DNA of 64,000 nt from contig CAWBWO010000002.1 of assembly GCA_963792445.1 (NCBI GenBank), positions 496,001 to 560,000 of the forward strand, read 5' to 3'. Positions 24,891 to 35,378 of this stretch are shown here, piece after piece. The notes under the pieces were generated by a model. It was not told the origin of the DNA. It saw only the letters and a program-made list of their open reading frames with translations, and ran no database searches. Origin of the DNA: Rummeliibacillus sp963792445. GTDB taxonomy: Bacteria; Bacillota; Bacilli; Bacillales_A; Planococcaceae. Within the stretch, counting starts at the first letter, position 1. The number at the start of each line of letters is the position of its first letter. The translations under genes were made by a program, and so were the position numbers.

Positions 24891-25859
24891 ATGCAATTAA
24901 ATCTGACAAAAGTTCACGGATCAGGAAACACATTTTATATATATGAAACAAATGACGAAACGTTACTCGATTGGGTAAACTTAACAAAATGGTTATGCCA
25001 ATCTTCTAACCATGGTGGAGCAGATGGGTTATTATTAGTAGCTCCATCAACACATGCTCTTGCCAAAATGCGCGTCATCAATGCAGACGGTACTGAAGCT
25101 TCGATGTGTGGAAATGGTCTACGATGTGTAGCTCGATATGTATTAGAAAAAAATAATCTATCTGAAGGGCTTATTGAAACCATGAAAGCAACGCTACATG
25201 TTGCAAAAGAAGAATCATTATTTGAGGGAGTACCAACTTATGGTGTGGAGATTTCACCTGTATCATTTGAGCTCACATCACTACCAATGTTTGTTGCAGG
25301 GCACACATCACTTATAAATGAAGTGATTCATGACTTAGATCCTGACATTGCATTTACAGCTGTCTCTGTACCAAACCCACATTTAATCGGATTTGTCCCA
25401 AAAGAGAAAATTGAAACAACAGACCATCAGAAACAATTAGCTTCTTATTTAAATAGTCCAAATCCCGTTTGTCCTGATGGAGTAAATGTAAGTTATGTCT
25501 TTCCTATAAGTGCAAACGAAATTTATGTTCGTACATTTGAAAGAGGCGTTGGATTTACCAATGCTTGCGGTACTGCTATGACAGCTTCTGCATTAGTTTC
25601 AAGAATGTTAGATGTGACAACAGAAAATAAAATAACTGTTTTCAATCCTGGCGGTTTTGTACAATGTTATGTGCAACATGAACAAGACGAGTACCAACTA
25701 AAACTAGTAGGGAACGCAACGTTTACTTCTATCTACGTTTTAGAGGTTGAGGGAGAAAACTATACTTATAAAACAATTCAAGATACAAAGGAACAACAAT
25801 CATATCAAGCATTAATTGATTATACGCAAAAGAAATTAGCATCAGTGTTTGCTGGATGA
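24891..25859 (+). CDS. dapF: Diaminopimelate epimerase DapF
   Basis: Interconverts LL- and meso-diaminopimelate, supplying meso-DAP for peptidoglycan and lysine. The 322-residue protein has the two catalytic cysteines: Cys73 in SMCGNGLRC and Cys226 in NACGTAM. It also has HGSGNTFY at the N-terminus, the substrate motif FERGVGFTNACG, and SVPNPHLIGFV. Length is at the upper end for the family because of a C-terminal tail (TIQDTKEQQSYQALIDYTQKK). GGGGGAAG precedes the ATG. It lies 15 nt before the PAS-GGDEF gene and may be cotranscribed with it. Confidence 0.93.
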   Translation: MQLNLTKVHGSGNTFYIYETNDETLLDWVNLTKWLCQSSNHGGADGLLLVAPSTHALAKMRVINADGTEASMCGNGLRCVARYVLEKNNLSEGLIETMKATLHVAKEESLFEGVPTYGVEISPVSFELTSLPMFVAGHTSLINEVIHDLDPDIAFTAVSVPNPHLIGFVPKEKIETTDHQKQLASYLNSPNPVCPDGVNVSYVFPISANEIYVRTFERGVGFTNACGTAMTASALVSRMLDVTTENKITVFNPGGFVQCYVQHEQDEYQLKLVGNATFTSIYVLEVEGENYTYKTIQDTKEQQSYQALIDYTQKKLASVFAG

Positions 25860-25874
25860 TCTTGAGGTGGTAGT

Positions 25875-27908
25875 ATGTCAGAAGTTTTTATATCAAAAAA
25901 ACAATTTAACGCCCTTTATCAAACCAATAAAGGGTTTGTTTTTTTGATGGAATTAGTAGAAAATCGTTTTCAATATATATATATCAATCAAGCAGCTACA
26001 ATCGTATTTACAACAAATCCAGAAGGGAAATTTCTTTCTGACTGTGTACAACAAGCTAGGACTAAATTGATTATAGAAAACTATATGAAAGCCATTTCTA
26101 CAAAACAACAAATAACCTATCGCGATTTTTATTTATTTCAAGATAACGGTTTTACAAATGAAACCATTTGTACGCCCATTTTCTATGGCGATCATACATA
26201 TATCCTCGCTATTACAAAAAATATATCAGACCAAAAAATAATAGAAGAAAAGAATGTTTTTCTTCAATCGTTATTTCAAGATAGGATTAACCCAACAGTC
26301 ATTATATTAGAGGATTTATCAATCTATGAAGTGAATCGGATTTTCAATCATGTATTTGATTGCGATTTGGATAAGCATCAAAATCTAATGGATTGTAACA
26401 TTATCGATTCGGAAAATGAAACAAAGTACCAGAATTATATAAGCGAAACGTTTAAAGGTCGCGGCTCGTCTTCCGTCATTTTTTCGCATCTCAAAAAAGA
26501 CGGCGAGTTGGGCAATTTTCTTGTTAGTTTCTCACCCGTATTAATGGATGAGGTTGTAGTTGCAATCAGTATTCAATGGCAAGAAATCAAATCATCCAAT
26601 CAATTAAAGCATGATTTGATTCAAACTTCACTTGTATTGGATAGTTATAAGTATGCGTTAAATGTTGCTGCGAATATATGCGTGACAGATCCATTCGGTG
26701 TGATCAAATATGTGAACAAAGGATTTGAAAATCAAACACAATATAAACAACATGAATTGTTAGGTAAGACCCATGCTATTTTAAATTCACGAAAGCAATC
26801 GAGAGAATTTTATCAAGACCTATGGAGTCACATTTCGAATGGGGAAATTTGGCGCGGTGAAATGTGTGATCGAACAAAATACGGCCGAAACTTCTGGACA
26901 GATACAACCATTGTACCAATTAAAAATGCAGAAGGGGACATAACCAATTTCTTAGGTATTAGTTTTGATATTTCCGATAAGAAATTGATGATGACATCCT
27001 TGAGAAATAGCGAAAAACTATTTCGATTGATTACAGAACATACGAATGATTTAATCGTCATTACAAACGAAGATGGCATCATTCAGTACGTTTCACCAGT
27101 ATACGAAGCAGGTCTAGGATATGAAAAAGAAGAATTATTCGGAAAATTCTTTGCGGACATCTTAACTCCAACGAGTAAAGCGATTTTAAACCGTGAATTT
27201 GACACAATTTTAAGTGACTTAGGTCATTCGAAAATAGAATTTGAAGTATTATCGAAGGATGGTCAAAGTTTTTGGTTAGAGGCGCAAGTTTCTGCAGTAA
27301 AAGATGAAGAACGCCAAGGTGTCTATCAGTTTGTTATTGTTGCCCGTGAAATAACTGAGCGCAAAGAATTAGAAGAAAACTTAAGGTTCCTAGCTTACCA
27401 TGATAGCTTAACTATGTTACCGAACAGAAGATACCTGATGGAAAAATTTGAAGAATTAGCAACAGTTGCGGATGCTACAAACAGTACCATTGCGATCTTG
27501 TTTATCGATGGGGATAATTTTAAACAGATCAATGATAAATTTGGGCATGATGTAGGTGATGAATTTATTTCAAATTTTGGTAAGGCGATTTCACTAAGTG
27601 TCAGAGATAGTGATCTTGTTGTACGTATTGGAGGAGATGAATTTGTTGTCTTATTAACAAAAATGTCTCTAAATCAAGCAAAAAGAAAAAAACAAATTGA
27701 ACAAACGGTTAAAAGAATTCAACAAATCCTTCGATTAGGATGGGAAATAGGTGATCAATTCTTCTCACCAACCTCCTCAATCGGCATCTCTTGTTATCCA
27801 GAACATGGGACTGATATCTCACAACTATTAGATCAAGCAGATGACGCTTTATACTTTGCAAAAAAAATATCCGGAAAAGATTCGTATCATTTTGCCTGTA
27901 AAAGATAG
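25875..27908 (+). CDS. PAS-domain diguanylate cyclase (GGDEF)
   Basis: A 677-residue cytosolic sensor enzyme. It carries an N-terminal PAS-like domain, then further PAS/PAC units (VCTDPFGVIKYVNKGFENQT at ~270-290, NFLGISFDISDKKLM, VITNEDGIIQYVSPVYEAGLG at ~395, FVIVAREITERKELEENL). The C-terminal GGDEF domain (~510-677) contains RIGGDEFVVLL; the intact GGDEF (586-590) and an RxxD inhibitory site (R577-D580) five residues before it predict c-di-GMP synthesis with product inhibition. No EAL domain or transmembrane segment is visible. GAGGTGG precedes the ATG. It lies between dapF and a two-component system. The PAS ligand is unknown. Confidence 0.9.
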   Translation: MSEVFISKKQFNALYQTNKGFVFLMELVENRFQYIYINQAATIVFTTNPEGKFLSDCVQQARTKLIIENYMKAISTKQQITYRDFYLFQDNGFTNETICTPIFYGDHTYILAITKNISDQKIIEEKNVFLQSLFQDRINPTVIILEDLSIYEVNRIFNHVFDCDLDKHQNLMDCNIIDSENETKYQNYISETFKGRGSSSVIFSHLKKDGELGNFLVSFSPVLMDEVVVAISIQWQEIKSSNQLKHDLIQTSLVLDSYKYALNVAANICVTDPFGVIKYVNKGFENQTQYKQHELLGKTHAILNSRKQSREFYQDLWSHISNGEIWRGEMCDRTKYGRNFWTDTTIVPIKNAEGDITNFLGISFDISDKKLMMTSLRNSEKLFRLITEHTNDLIVITNEDGIIQYVSPVYEAGLGYEKEELFGKFFADILTPTSKAILNREFDTILSDLGHSKIEFEVLSKDGQSFWLEAQVSAVKDEERQGVYQFVIVAREITERKELEENLRFLAYHDSLTMLPNRRYLMEKFEELATVADATNSTIAILFIDGDNFKQINDKFGHDVGDEFISNFGKAISLSVRDSDLVVRIGGDEFVVLLTKMSLNQAKRKKQIEQTVKRIQQILRLGWEIGDQFFSPTSSIGISCYPEHGTDISQLLDQADDALYFAKKISGKDSYHFACKR

Positions 27909-27920
27909 GGTGGTGAAGAC

Positions 27921-28601
27921 ATGACAAAGCAGATTCTATTAGTAGAAGATGAAAAGAACATTGCTCGTTTTATTGAATTAGAGTTACAACATGAGCAATT
28001 TCAAGTGACGATTTGTTATAACGGACGAGATGGTTTAAATCTTGCACTTGATCAAGACAACCATTTTGATGTACTCCTATTAGATGTCATGCTTCCAGGA
28101 TTAAACGGTATTGAGGTTTGTAGAAGGGTCAGAAGTAATTCAGAAGTGCCAATCATCCTCATCACTGCTAGAGATGCAGTAATGGATCGCGTTGCAGGTC
28201 TTGATGCTGGAGCTGATGATTATATTGTCAAGCCTTTCGCTATTGAAGAACTACTTGCACGCATTCGTTCTATTTTAAGAAGGACAAATACGAACAAGGA
28301 AAAAGAATCCTTACTTCAATTTAAAAATATCACCATTAACCAAGATGCTTATAGTGCATATATTGATGACCAATTGCTCGAACTAACGAAAACGGAGTTT
28401 GATTTACTTAGTCTTCTTATACAGAATAAGAATCGAGTATGTACTAGAGATCAAATCCTCGAGAATGTCTGGGGATATCAATCGGATATCGAAACGAATG
28501 TAGTGGATGTATACATTCGTCATCTCAGATTGAAACTACCAAAAGAGATGAGCGCTTACATTGAAACGGTAAGGGGAGTTGGGTATGTGATGAGAGAATG
28601 A
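27921..28601 (+). CDS. OmpR-family response regulator (ArlR-like)
   Basis: A 226-residue two-domain regulator. The receiver (1-~120) has D10/E11, phosphoacceptor Asp55 in LLLDVMLPGLNG, Thr in LITARD, and Lys in DDYIVKPFAIEELLARI. The C-terminal winged helix (~130-226) includes LTKTEFDLLSLLIQNKNRVCTRDQILENVWGY and YIETVRGVGYVMRE. It overlaps the kinase gene by 4 nt (ATGA), so the pair is translationally coupled. Closest in general form to ArlR/YkoG of Bacillales; targets unknown. Confidence 0.9.
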   Translation: MTKQILLVEDEKNIARFIELELQHEQFQVTICYNGRDGLNLALDQDNHFDVLLLDVMLPGLNGIEVCRRVRSNSEVPIILITARDAVMDRVAGLDAGADDYIVKPFAIEELLARIRSILRRTNTNKEKESLLQFKNITINQDAYSAYIDDQLLELTKTEFDLLSLLIQNKNRVCTRDQILENVWGYQSDIETNVVDVYIRHLRLKLPKEMSAYIETVRGVGYVMRE

Positions 28602-30007
28602 TCCAACTTAAAAAGAGATTATTAAAAACGAATTCTCTAAAAACAAAGTGGGCGCTAACTTCTGGTTTTGTCATTTTCATCAGCTTTGCGGTTATTTGTT
28701 CCGTATTATATTGGTCGCTGCATTCTTGGTTATTGTCAGAACAACAACAAACCGTCAACCGTACAATGGATGATTTGACGATGTTTTTTGAATCCCAAGG
28801 TGGTGGGATGACACTTGATGATATTCGCTCAAATAAAGGGTTGATGAATTCCATCGTAAACAAAAATCAAACCGTTCGGATTCTCAATAAGGATGGCATC
28901 GAAATTTTACGTATTAATGATACAGTCACTAAAATTCCCGAAGTTTCAGCCAAAGTACCACCAGAAGGATATATTGTCCAAAAACAAAATATAGAAGGCA
29001 TCAATTGTTTTGTTGCGATTGGCAAACTTCAAATCGGTCCTTTTCAAGGATATTTACAACTTGCGCACCCATTGACAGCATTTAACTCACTTATGAATTA
29101 CTTGCTGATGGCAATGTTCATACTTGGCCTAGGAGCACTTATTTTGTCTGCATATATTGGATATGCATTGGCAAACGTGTTATTAAAACCATTACATGAA
29201 CTTAGAATGGAAATGACAACAGTAGCAGAGGAAGGTTTCCAAGCACCAATTTTAATGGAATATGACCAAAACGATGAAATTGGGGATTTACTGCGCGTCT
29301 ACCGGAAGATGATGGGAGAACTAGAGCAATCTTTTCTCTTACAGCAACAATTCATCTCAGATGCTTCTCATGAGCTTAGAACACCTATTCAAGTAGTGGA
29401 AGGACATTTATCACTGATCAAACGATGGGGAAAAGACGACCCAGAAGTACTTAATGAATCACTTGAAACGTCTATTGCAGAAATGAAGCGTATGAAAAGT
29501 ATGATTGAAGAAATGCTAGAACTAGCAAGAGGACAATCAATTGAACAAGATGCAACATGCAATATTAAGGAAATGACATTCGATATAATTACCGAACAAA
29601 AAATACTGCATCAAGAAGTAACAATTAAAGTAGTCGATCAAAATCTCTCAAACCCCATTGTTGCTGTTTCAGTCAATGCATTCGGCCAAATTTTACGAAA
29701 CTTACTGCAAAATGCAATTCGCTATTCTGACCATGATGCACAAATTCAAATATACTTGACAAATGACTTGAAGCATTGCAAAATCGAAGTCGAAGATAAT
29801 GGTATTGGTATCGCTGAAAAAGATTTACCTCATATTTTTGAACGTTTTTATCGAGTTGATCAATCACGTTCAAGAGATGCAGGTGGTACAGGCTTAGGGC
29901 TTAGTATTGTGAAAATGCTAGTCAATAAGTATGGCGGTCATATTACTGTAGAAAGTAAACTGGGTTTAGGGACCAAATTTAGTATTTTACTACCTTTTGG
30001 AAAATGA
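28598..30007 (+). CDS. HAMP sensor histidine kinase (ArlS-like)
   Basis: A 469-residue membrane kinase. TM1 is at ~20-42, with an extracytoplasmic sensor of about 120 residues, TM2 at ~165-190, and HAMP at ~190-245. The DHp has phosphoacceptor His258 in FISDASHELRTPIQVVEGHL. The ATPase domain has N box NLLQNAIRYS, G1 EDNGIGI, F box FERFYR and G2 GGTGLGLSIVK. It has the long DHp insert RWGKDDPEVL typical of ArlS/YkoH. It forms an operon with the preceding regulator. The signal is not deducible. Confidence 0.9.
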   Translation: MIQLKKRLLKTNSLKTKWALTSGFVIFISFAVICSVLYWSLHSWLLSEQQQTVNRTMDDLTMFFESQGGGMTLDDIRSNKGLMNSIVNKNQTVRILNKDGIEILRINDTVTKIPEVSAKVPPEGYIVQKQNIEGINCFVAIGKLQIGPFQGYLQLAHPLTAFNSLMNYLLMAMFILGLGALILSAYIGYALANVLLKPLHELRMEMTTVAEEGFQAPILMEYDQNDEIGDLLRVYRKMMGELEQSFLLQQQFISDASHELRTPIQVVEGHLSLIKRWGKDDPEVLNESLETSIAEMKRMKSMIEEMLELARGQSIEQDATCNIKEMTFDIITEQKILHQEVTIKVVDQNLSNPIVAVSVNAFGQILRNLLQNAIRYSDHDAQIQIYLTNDLKHCKIEVEDNGIGIAEKDLPHIFERFYRVDQSRSRDAGGTGLGLSIVKMLVNKYGGHITVESKLGLGTKFSILLPFGK

Positions 30008-30247
30008 CAAATTTCTTGTGATTTATTAAGAAATCTCATCATTCAATGAAAAATTTGCTCAATTCTATAAATAATATTGAATTATTTGTGAAGAGTAGTA
30101 AGATTGTAAGGAAAAAGTTCTTCCAGCTTACATCAATACATAAGTGTATCTTCAGCAGGAAGAATGGTAAAAAAATAGTGGATTTTCTAATATTAATCAT
30201 TTAATTAATGAAACTGCCACTTGGCAAAAAAGTTGGAGGTTATTCTC

Positions 30248-33061
30248 ATGTCAAACAACGTTTCACTTGCAAGCTCTCCATGGTCAGCTTTCTCAGGGCC
30301 AAACCTTGGCTATGTAATGGATATGTATGAACTATACTTAACATCTCCTGAAGAAGTTGATGCTGAACTTGTGGCATTATTTGAACAATTTGGCGCACCA
30401 GTTTTGGAGTCAATTGATAACACAAATGCTACAACAAATGTAAATCCAGGAAATATTGCGAAAATATTAGCTGCAGTACAATATGCTGATGCAATCCGTT
30501 CATATGGTCATTTAGCAGCTGATATCTATCCTTTAAATAATCAGCCAAAAGATTCAAGTCGAATTGAAGCGGCTACTTACGGATTATCTGATCAGGACTT
30601 AGTGAATATCCCTGCAAATGTATTACTTAACGAAATTCCTGTAACCGTTCACAATGGTTTAGACGCTATTAACTACCTAAAATCAATTTATACTGACAAA
30701 ATTGCGTATGAATTCAGTCATGTAGTTGGTCAAGAAGAAAGAAACTGGATTCAATCTAAAATTGAAAATGGTACACTTAACGGCAAACTTTCTGCGGATG
30801 ACAAAAAAGAAATTCTTTCAATGTTAAACAAAGTTGAAGGTTTCGAACAATTCATGCACAAAACTTTTGTTGGGGTTAAACGTTTCTCAATCGAAGGTGT
30901 AGATGCACTTGTTGTTCTAATCGAAGAAATTATTCGTCGTTCAGAAGAAAAAGGTTCAAAAGATATCATGATTGGTATGGCTCACCGTGGTCGTTTAAAT
31001 GTATTAACACACAATGTCCACAAACCTTACGAAATGATGTTAGCTGACTTTGCTCACGTACCAAGTGAATTATTCGTTCCAGAAGATGGTTCATTGCTCG
31101 TGACTAAAGGTTGGTCAAATGACGCAAAATACCACCTTGGCGCAACTTATAAAGCACCAAATGGTACAACAATTAAATTAGCTTACAACCCATCACACTT
31201 AGAAGTAGTTAGCCCAGTTGTAACTGGTCAAACTCGTGCTGCTCAAGACGATACTTCTAAAGCAGGTCAACCAGTACAAAACAAAGAAAAAGCATTATCT
31301 ATCTTAGTTCATGGTGACGCAGCATTTGCTGGACAAGGTGTTGTAACTGAAACATTGAACTACTCTCGTACTCAAGGTTTTAATACAGGTGGTTCTGTTC
31401 ATATCATCGCAAACAATATGATTGGTTTCACAACTGAACGTTATGATTCACGTTCTACTGTTTACTCTTCTGACCCTGCAAAAGGTTATGAAGTACCAGT
31501 TATTCACGTCAATGCTGATTCTCCAGAAGCAGTTGTTCAAGTTGCTCGTTTCGCAGTTGAATATCGTGCAAAATTTAGCAAAGACATTTTAATCGATTTA
31601 ATTGGTTACCGTCGTTATGGACATAACGAAATGGATGAACCAATGATTACAAACCCATCAATGTATAACATTGTTCACAATCATGAAACTGTTCGTGCAT
31701 TATATGGCAAACAATTAGTATCTGAAGGCATCTTAACAGAAGAAGAAGTTGCAAAAATGCAAGCAGATATCAAAAATGAATTACAAGCATCTCTTGACCA
31801 TGTTAAAGAAGTAGGTAAAGGTCAATCAGCTAGCCATGAAATGCCAGAAGCAGTGAAAAACGGTTACCCAGAAGGTATCGAAACAGCTGTTGAAAAAGAA
31901 CGTTTAGTAAAAATGAATGAAGAACTTCTTGCATTCCCAGAAGACTTCAATGTATTTAAAAAACTTAGCAAAATCTTAAACCGTCGTCGCGATCCATTCG
32001 AAGGCAAAGGTAAAATCGACTGGGGTCATGCTGAAACACTTGCATTCGGTACAATCCTACAAGATGGTCACCCAGTACGTATTACTGGTCAAGATGCACA
32101 ACGCGGTACATTCTCTCAACGCCACCTAGTTCTACATGATGAACAAAATGGTAACGAATATGTACCTTTACACCATATCTCTGGTTCAAATGCTTCATTT
32201 GCACCAATCAACAGCCCACTATCTGAAGCTGCAATCGTTGGCTTTGAATATGGTTATAACTTAGAAAATGAAAACGCATTAACTATTTGGGAAGCACAAT
32301 ACGGTGACTTTGCAAACATGGCACAAGTTATGTATGATAACTTCATCTCAGGAACTCGCGCTAAATGGGGCGTTAAATCAGGTGTTGTTTTATCATTACC
32401 ACACTCTGCTGAAGGTCAAGGTGCAGAACATACAAGTGCTCGTTTAGAACGTTTCTTACAATTATCAGCTGAAAATAACTGGACAGTTGTCATGCTTTCA
32501 AGCGCTGCAAACTACTTCCACTTATTACGTCATCAAGCAGCAGTTCTTGGTACAGAAGCTGTTCGACCATTAGTAATGATGTCTCCAAAATCACTTCTAC
32601 GTAACCAAACTGTAGCAGCTGATTTAGAAGAATTAACAACAGGTCACTATCAAACTGTTATTGAACATCCAACAACGGGTAAAGATCCGAAGAAAGTTGA
32701 AAAGATCGTCTTTGCTTCAGGTAAAATGGCAATTGATATCGCAGAAAAAGTAGGCGATGGTGAAGGATTCGAACACCTACACTTAGTACGTGTTGAACAA
32801 CTATATCCATTCCCTAAAGAAGAAATTGCTGAAATCCTTGCAAAATTCCCTAAAGTAAAAACTCTTGCATGGGCACAAGAAGAACCTAAAAACATGGGTT
32901 CATGGTTCTTTGCAGATCCATTCTTACGTGAATTAGCAAACGCAAAACAAAACGTTGTTTACGTTGGCCGTCCAGAACATTCAAGCCCAGCAGAAGGCGA
33001 TGCAGATTCTTACAAAGAAGCGCAAACAATTGTAATCGACCAAGCAGTGGCTCGTGACTAA
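30248..33061 (+). CDS. odhA: 2-oxoglutarate dehydrogenase E1 component OdhA
   Basis: Thiamine-diphosphate-dependent decarboxylase of the TCA-cycle 2-oxoglutarate dehydrogenase complex. The 937-residue protein begins SPWSAFSGPNLGYVMDMYELYL, has MIGMAHRGRLNVL, VHGDAAFAGQGVVTETLNYS (ThDP/Mg region), YRRYGHNEMDEP and, in the C-terminal half, TGQDAQRGTFSQRH and LPHSAEGQGAEHTSARLERFLQ. The ATG at 30248 has GGAGG eight nt upstream; an earlier TTG at 30221 lacks a site. It is followed after 22 nt by odhB, the usual operon. Codon choice is notably optimal, as expected for high expression. Confidence 0.96.
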   Translation: MSNNVSLASSPWSAFSGPNLGYVMDMYELYLTSPEEVDAELVALFEQFGAPVLESIDNTNATTNVNPGNIAKILAAVQYADAIRSYGHLAADIYPLNNQPKDSSRIEAATYGLSDQDLVNIPANVLLNEIPVTVHNGLDAINYLKSIYTDKIAYEFSHVVGQEERNWIQSKIENGTLNGKLSADDKKEILSMLNKVEGFEQFMHKTFVGVKRFSIEGVDALVVLIEEIIRRSEEKGSKDIMIGMAHRGRLNVLTHNVHKPYEMMLADFAHVPSELFVPEDGSLLVTKGWSNDAKYHLGATYKAPNGTTIKLAYNPSHLEVVSPVVTGQTRAAQDDTSKAGQPVQNKEKALSILVHGDAAFAGQGVVTETLNYSRTQGFNTGGSVHIIANNMIGFTTERYDSRSTVYSSDPAKGYEVPVIHVNADSPEAVVQVARFAVEYRAKFSKDILIDLIGYRRYGHNEMDEPMITNPSMYNIVHNHETVRALYGKQLVSEGILTEEEVAKMQADIKNELQASLDHVKEVGKGQSASHEMPEAVKNGYPEGIETAVEKERLVKMNEELLAFPEDFNVFKKLSKILNRRRDPFEGKGKIDWGHAETLAFGTILQDGHPVRITGQDAQRGTFSQRHLVLHDEQNGNEYVPLHHISGSNASFAPINSPLSEAAIVGFEYGYNLENENALTIWEAQYGDFANMAQVMYDNFISGTRAKWGVKSGVVLSLPHSAEGQGAEHTSARLERFLQLSAENNWTVVMLSSAANYFHLLRHQAAVLGTEAVRPLVMMSPKSLLRNQTVAADLEELTTGHYQTVIEHPTTGKDPKKVEKIVFASGKMAIDIAEKVGDGEGFEHLHLVRVEQLYPFPKEEIAEILAKFPKVKTLAWAQEEPKNMGSWFFADPFLRELANAKQNVVYVGRPEHSSPAEGDADSYKEAQTIVIDQAVARD

Positions 33062-33083
33062 GAACTAAAGGAGGAAAAAGAAA

Positions 33084-34357
33084 GTGGCAGACATTATCGT
33101 TCCAGAATTGGCAGAATCCATTACAGAAGGTGAAATCGTACGTTGGGTTAAACAAGTAGGTGACCACGTAGATAAAGGCGAATTCATCGTAGAATTAGAA
33201 ACAGATAAAGTAAACGCTGAAATCATTTCTGAAGAAGCAGGTGTTCTTACAGAAATCTTAGCTCAAGAAGGCGACGTAGTAGAAGTAGGCGCTGTAATTG
33301 CTAAAGTTACAGAAGGCGCAGCAGCTCCTGCACCAAAAGCGGAAGCACCAAAAGCTGAAGAACCAAAACAAGAAGCACCAAAAGGGAAGCACCTAAAGCT
33401 GAAGAACCAAAAGCTGAAGCAAAACCTGCAGCAGCACCAGTAGTTGAAGAAACTTCTTCAAATGAACGTGTTATCGCTAGTCCTGCAGCACGTAAGTTAG
33501 CTCGTGAAAAAGGCATCGATCTTGCAGCTATTTCACCAGTAGATCCACAAGGTCGCGTACGCGTACAAGATGTTGCAGCATTTGGTAATGCTCCTGTAGC
33601 ACAAGCAGCTCCACAACAAGCTGCAGCACCTAAAGCGGCACCAGCTGTAAAAGCTGTAGACGAATCTCGTGTGGAAGCTGTGAAAATGACTCGCCGTCAA
33701 CAAACAGCTGCAAAACGCTTACTTGAAGTTTCACAAAACACTGCAATGTTAACTACATTCAACGAAATCGACATGACAAACGTTATGGCACTTCGTAAAC
33801 GTAAAAAAGAAGCTTTCCAAGAAGCTCACGATGGCACAAAACTTGGTTTCATGTCCTTCTTCACAAAAGCAGTAACTGCTGCTCTTAAAAAATACCCAGC
33901 AGTTAACGCTAAAATCGTTGGTGATGAAATTCACTACAACAAATTCTATGACATCGGTGTAGCAGTAGCTACTCCAGACGGATTAGTTGTACCAAACGTT
34001 CGTGATACAGACCGTAAAAACTTTGCTGAAATCGAAGCTACAATTGCAGACCTAGCAACAAAAGCTCGTAACAAAAAACTTTCTCTTCAAGATCTTGAAG
34101 GCGGTTCATTCACAATCACAAACGGTGGTGTATTCGGTTCATTAATGTCTACACCAATCATCAACGGTGACCAAGCTGCAATCCTTGGTATGCACAACAT
34201 CGTAAAACGCCCAATCGCAGTTGGCGACGAAATCCAAATCCGTCCAATGATGTACGTAGCATTATCATATGACCACCGCATCATCAACGGAAAAGAATCA
34301 GTTGGATTCTTAAAAATGATTAAAGATTTACTTGAAAACCCAGAAGATTTATTCTAG
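33084..34357 (+). pseudogene. odhB: Dihydrolipoyl succinyltransferase E2 component OdhB (frameshifted)
   Basis: E2 core of the 2-oxoglutarate dehydrogenase complex. The first frame (33084-~33385) encodes the lipoyl domain with the lipoylated Lys in ELETDKVNAEI and an Ala/Pro/Glu linker. At AAAGGGAAGCACC (33381-33393) one base appears lost, since the neighbouring repeat reads AAAGCGGAAGCACC. The continuation frame restores the peripheral-subunit binding domain (SPAARKLAREKGIDL) and the catalytic domain ending LSYDHRIINGKESVGFL, with active-site His in DHRIING. GTG start at 33084 with AAGGAGG nine nt before. As read it would yield only a lipoyl-domain fragment; an error in a repetitive linker is the simpler explanation. 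Confidence 0.9.
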
Positions 34358-34401
34358 AAGCTTAATCTGACGGGATTTATTGAACCTATCGCTTACACTC
34401 A

Positions 34402-34431
34402 GGACCACCCTTTAATTAGGGTGGTTTTTTT
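34402..34431 (+). terminator. Terminator of odhAB
   Basis: ACCACCCT pairs with AGGGTGGT, then a seven-T run. Confidence 0.88.
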
Positions 34432-34545
34432 GTTATCTACACCTGCAGCAATAAATAAAAGAGATGAATCGTGGAGTTCCGCCCATCGATCAATAAACTA
34501 TGGTATAATGTATATGTAATTACAATTATTGAGGGGAGATAACAA

Positions 34546-34833
34546 ATGTTAACTAAAATTAAAAAAGTTAAGTTTCAACCCGAATTTAAAAATCCAGTTT
34601 ATGAGGTCATCCTTGATTGCCCAAAAGAAAATAAACTTTATATTAAATTTGACTACACATATAAAAAGAAGACTTTTATACCTTCTCAAGTAAATTATAA
34701 TAAAGAAGATAAGGGATCAAGACTTGCTTGGTATACTCAGAAAGTTGAGAATATGACTGTTCAAGAGTTTCTAGATCAAATTGCTCGAAAGATAAATAAA
34801 AAATACAATTTCAAATTCAAAGAAACATATTAA
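34546..34833 (+). CDS. Small lysine-rich hypothetical protein
   Basis: A 95-residue basic protein (about one quarter Lys) beginning MLTKIKKVKFQPEF. It has aromatic-rich alternating segments (YEVILDCPKENKLYIKFDYTY) suggesting beta strands, then a helical end (MTVQEFLDQIARKINKKY). No signal peptide or membrane helix. A good RBS (GAGGGGAG, ~6-8 nt) and a following terminator (34910-34937) support a real transcription unit. I do not recognise the family. Confidence 0.6.
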   Translation: MLTKIKKVKFQPEFKNPVYEVILDCPKENKLYIKFDYTYKKKTFIPSQVNYNKEDKGSRLAWYTQKVENMTVQEFLDQIARKINKKYNFKFKETY

Positions 34834-34909
34834 ATGTTAATCAAACTTAAAATAACCATTGTAATTTAGCATAAGTTATACTTTGCTGAAATGAAATATT
34901 GATTGATTA

Positions 34910-34937
34910 GACACATCTCAATCGGATGTGTTTTTTT
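34910..34937 (+). terminator. Terminator of the 95-aa gene
   Basis: ACACATC pairs with GATGTGT, then T7. Confidence 0.75.
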
Positions 34938-35079
34938 ATATACCTTCCACTAAATCGTGTAGGGTTTTAATATGCAGAATAACAGGTGTAAATGATTGAA
35001 AAAAGTTTTGCAACAGGAAATGTAGTAATTTATTTTTTCTACAAAATGATAAAGAAAGAACTTCTATGTACTTCAACTA

Positions 35080-35243
35080 AGAAATAAAAGGAACATCCGC
35101 ATCTTCTAAAGTTAAAATTCATGAAATAAGAGAAAATCCCCCAATTGAAAGATTTTTTGTTGCAGTTAATGAAAGCGAATATGAACAGTTTTTTTGAGAA
35201 ACATCTACATTTACCAGCACTTGATGCTGCTAATATTCTTTAG
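35080..35243 (+). pseudogene. Decayed fragment of an unknown protein
   Basis: Frame-hopping translation gives KVKIHEIRENPPIERFFV, then AVNESEYEQFF and, after a shift in a T-run near 35190, EKHLHLPALDAANIL and a stop. Upstream, in another frame, IEKSFATGNVVIYFFYKM may belong to it. No start or RBS is visible. The rest of 34940-35310 shows nothing else I can support. Confidence 0.35.
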
Positions 35244-35314
35244 AATTCTTTTTAGTAACGTTCTTTTTATTAACGAAGGGAATAATAATTCTAATTTTTG
35301 AGCAAAAATTATTA

Positions 35315-35344
35315 TTGGACAAATGTGTATTTAAGGTATATAAT
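35315..35344 (+). promoter_or_regulatory. Sigma-A-type promoter of the cold-shock gene
   Basis: TTGGAC (35315-35320) and TATAAT (35339-35344) with an 18-bp spacer. Predicted start near 35351, giving a ~140-nt leader before the csp ATG. Confidence 0.75.
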
Positions 35345-35378
35345 AAATTTATAAGATTGTTTATAGGGAAAAAGTAGA

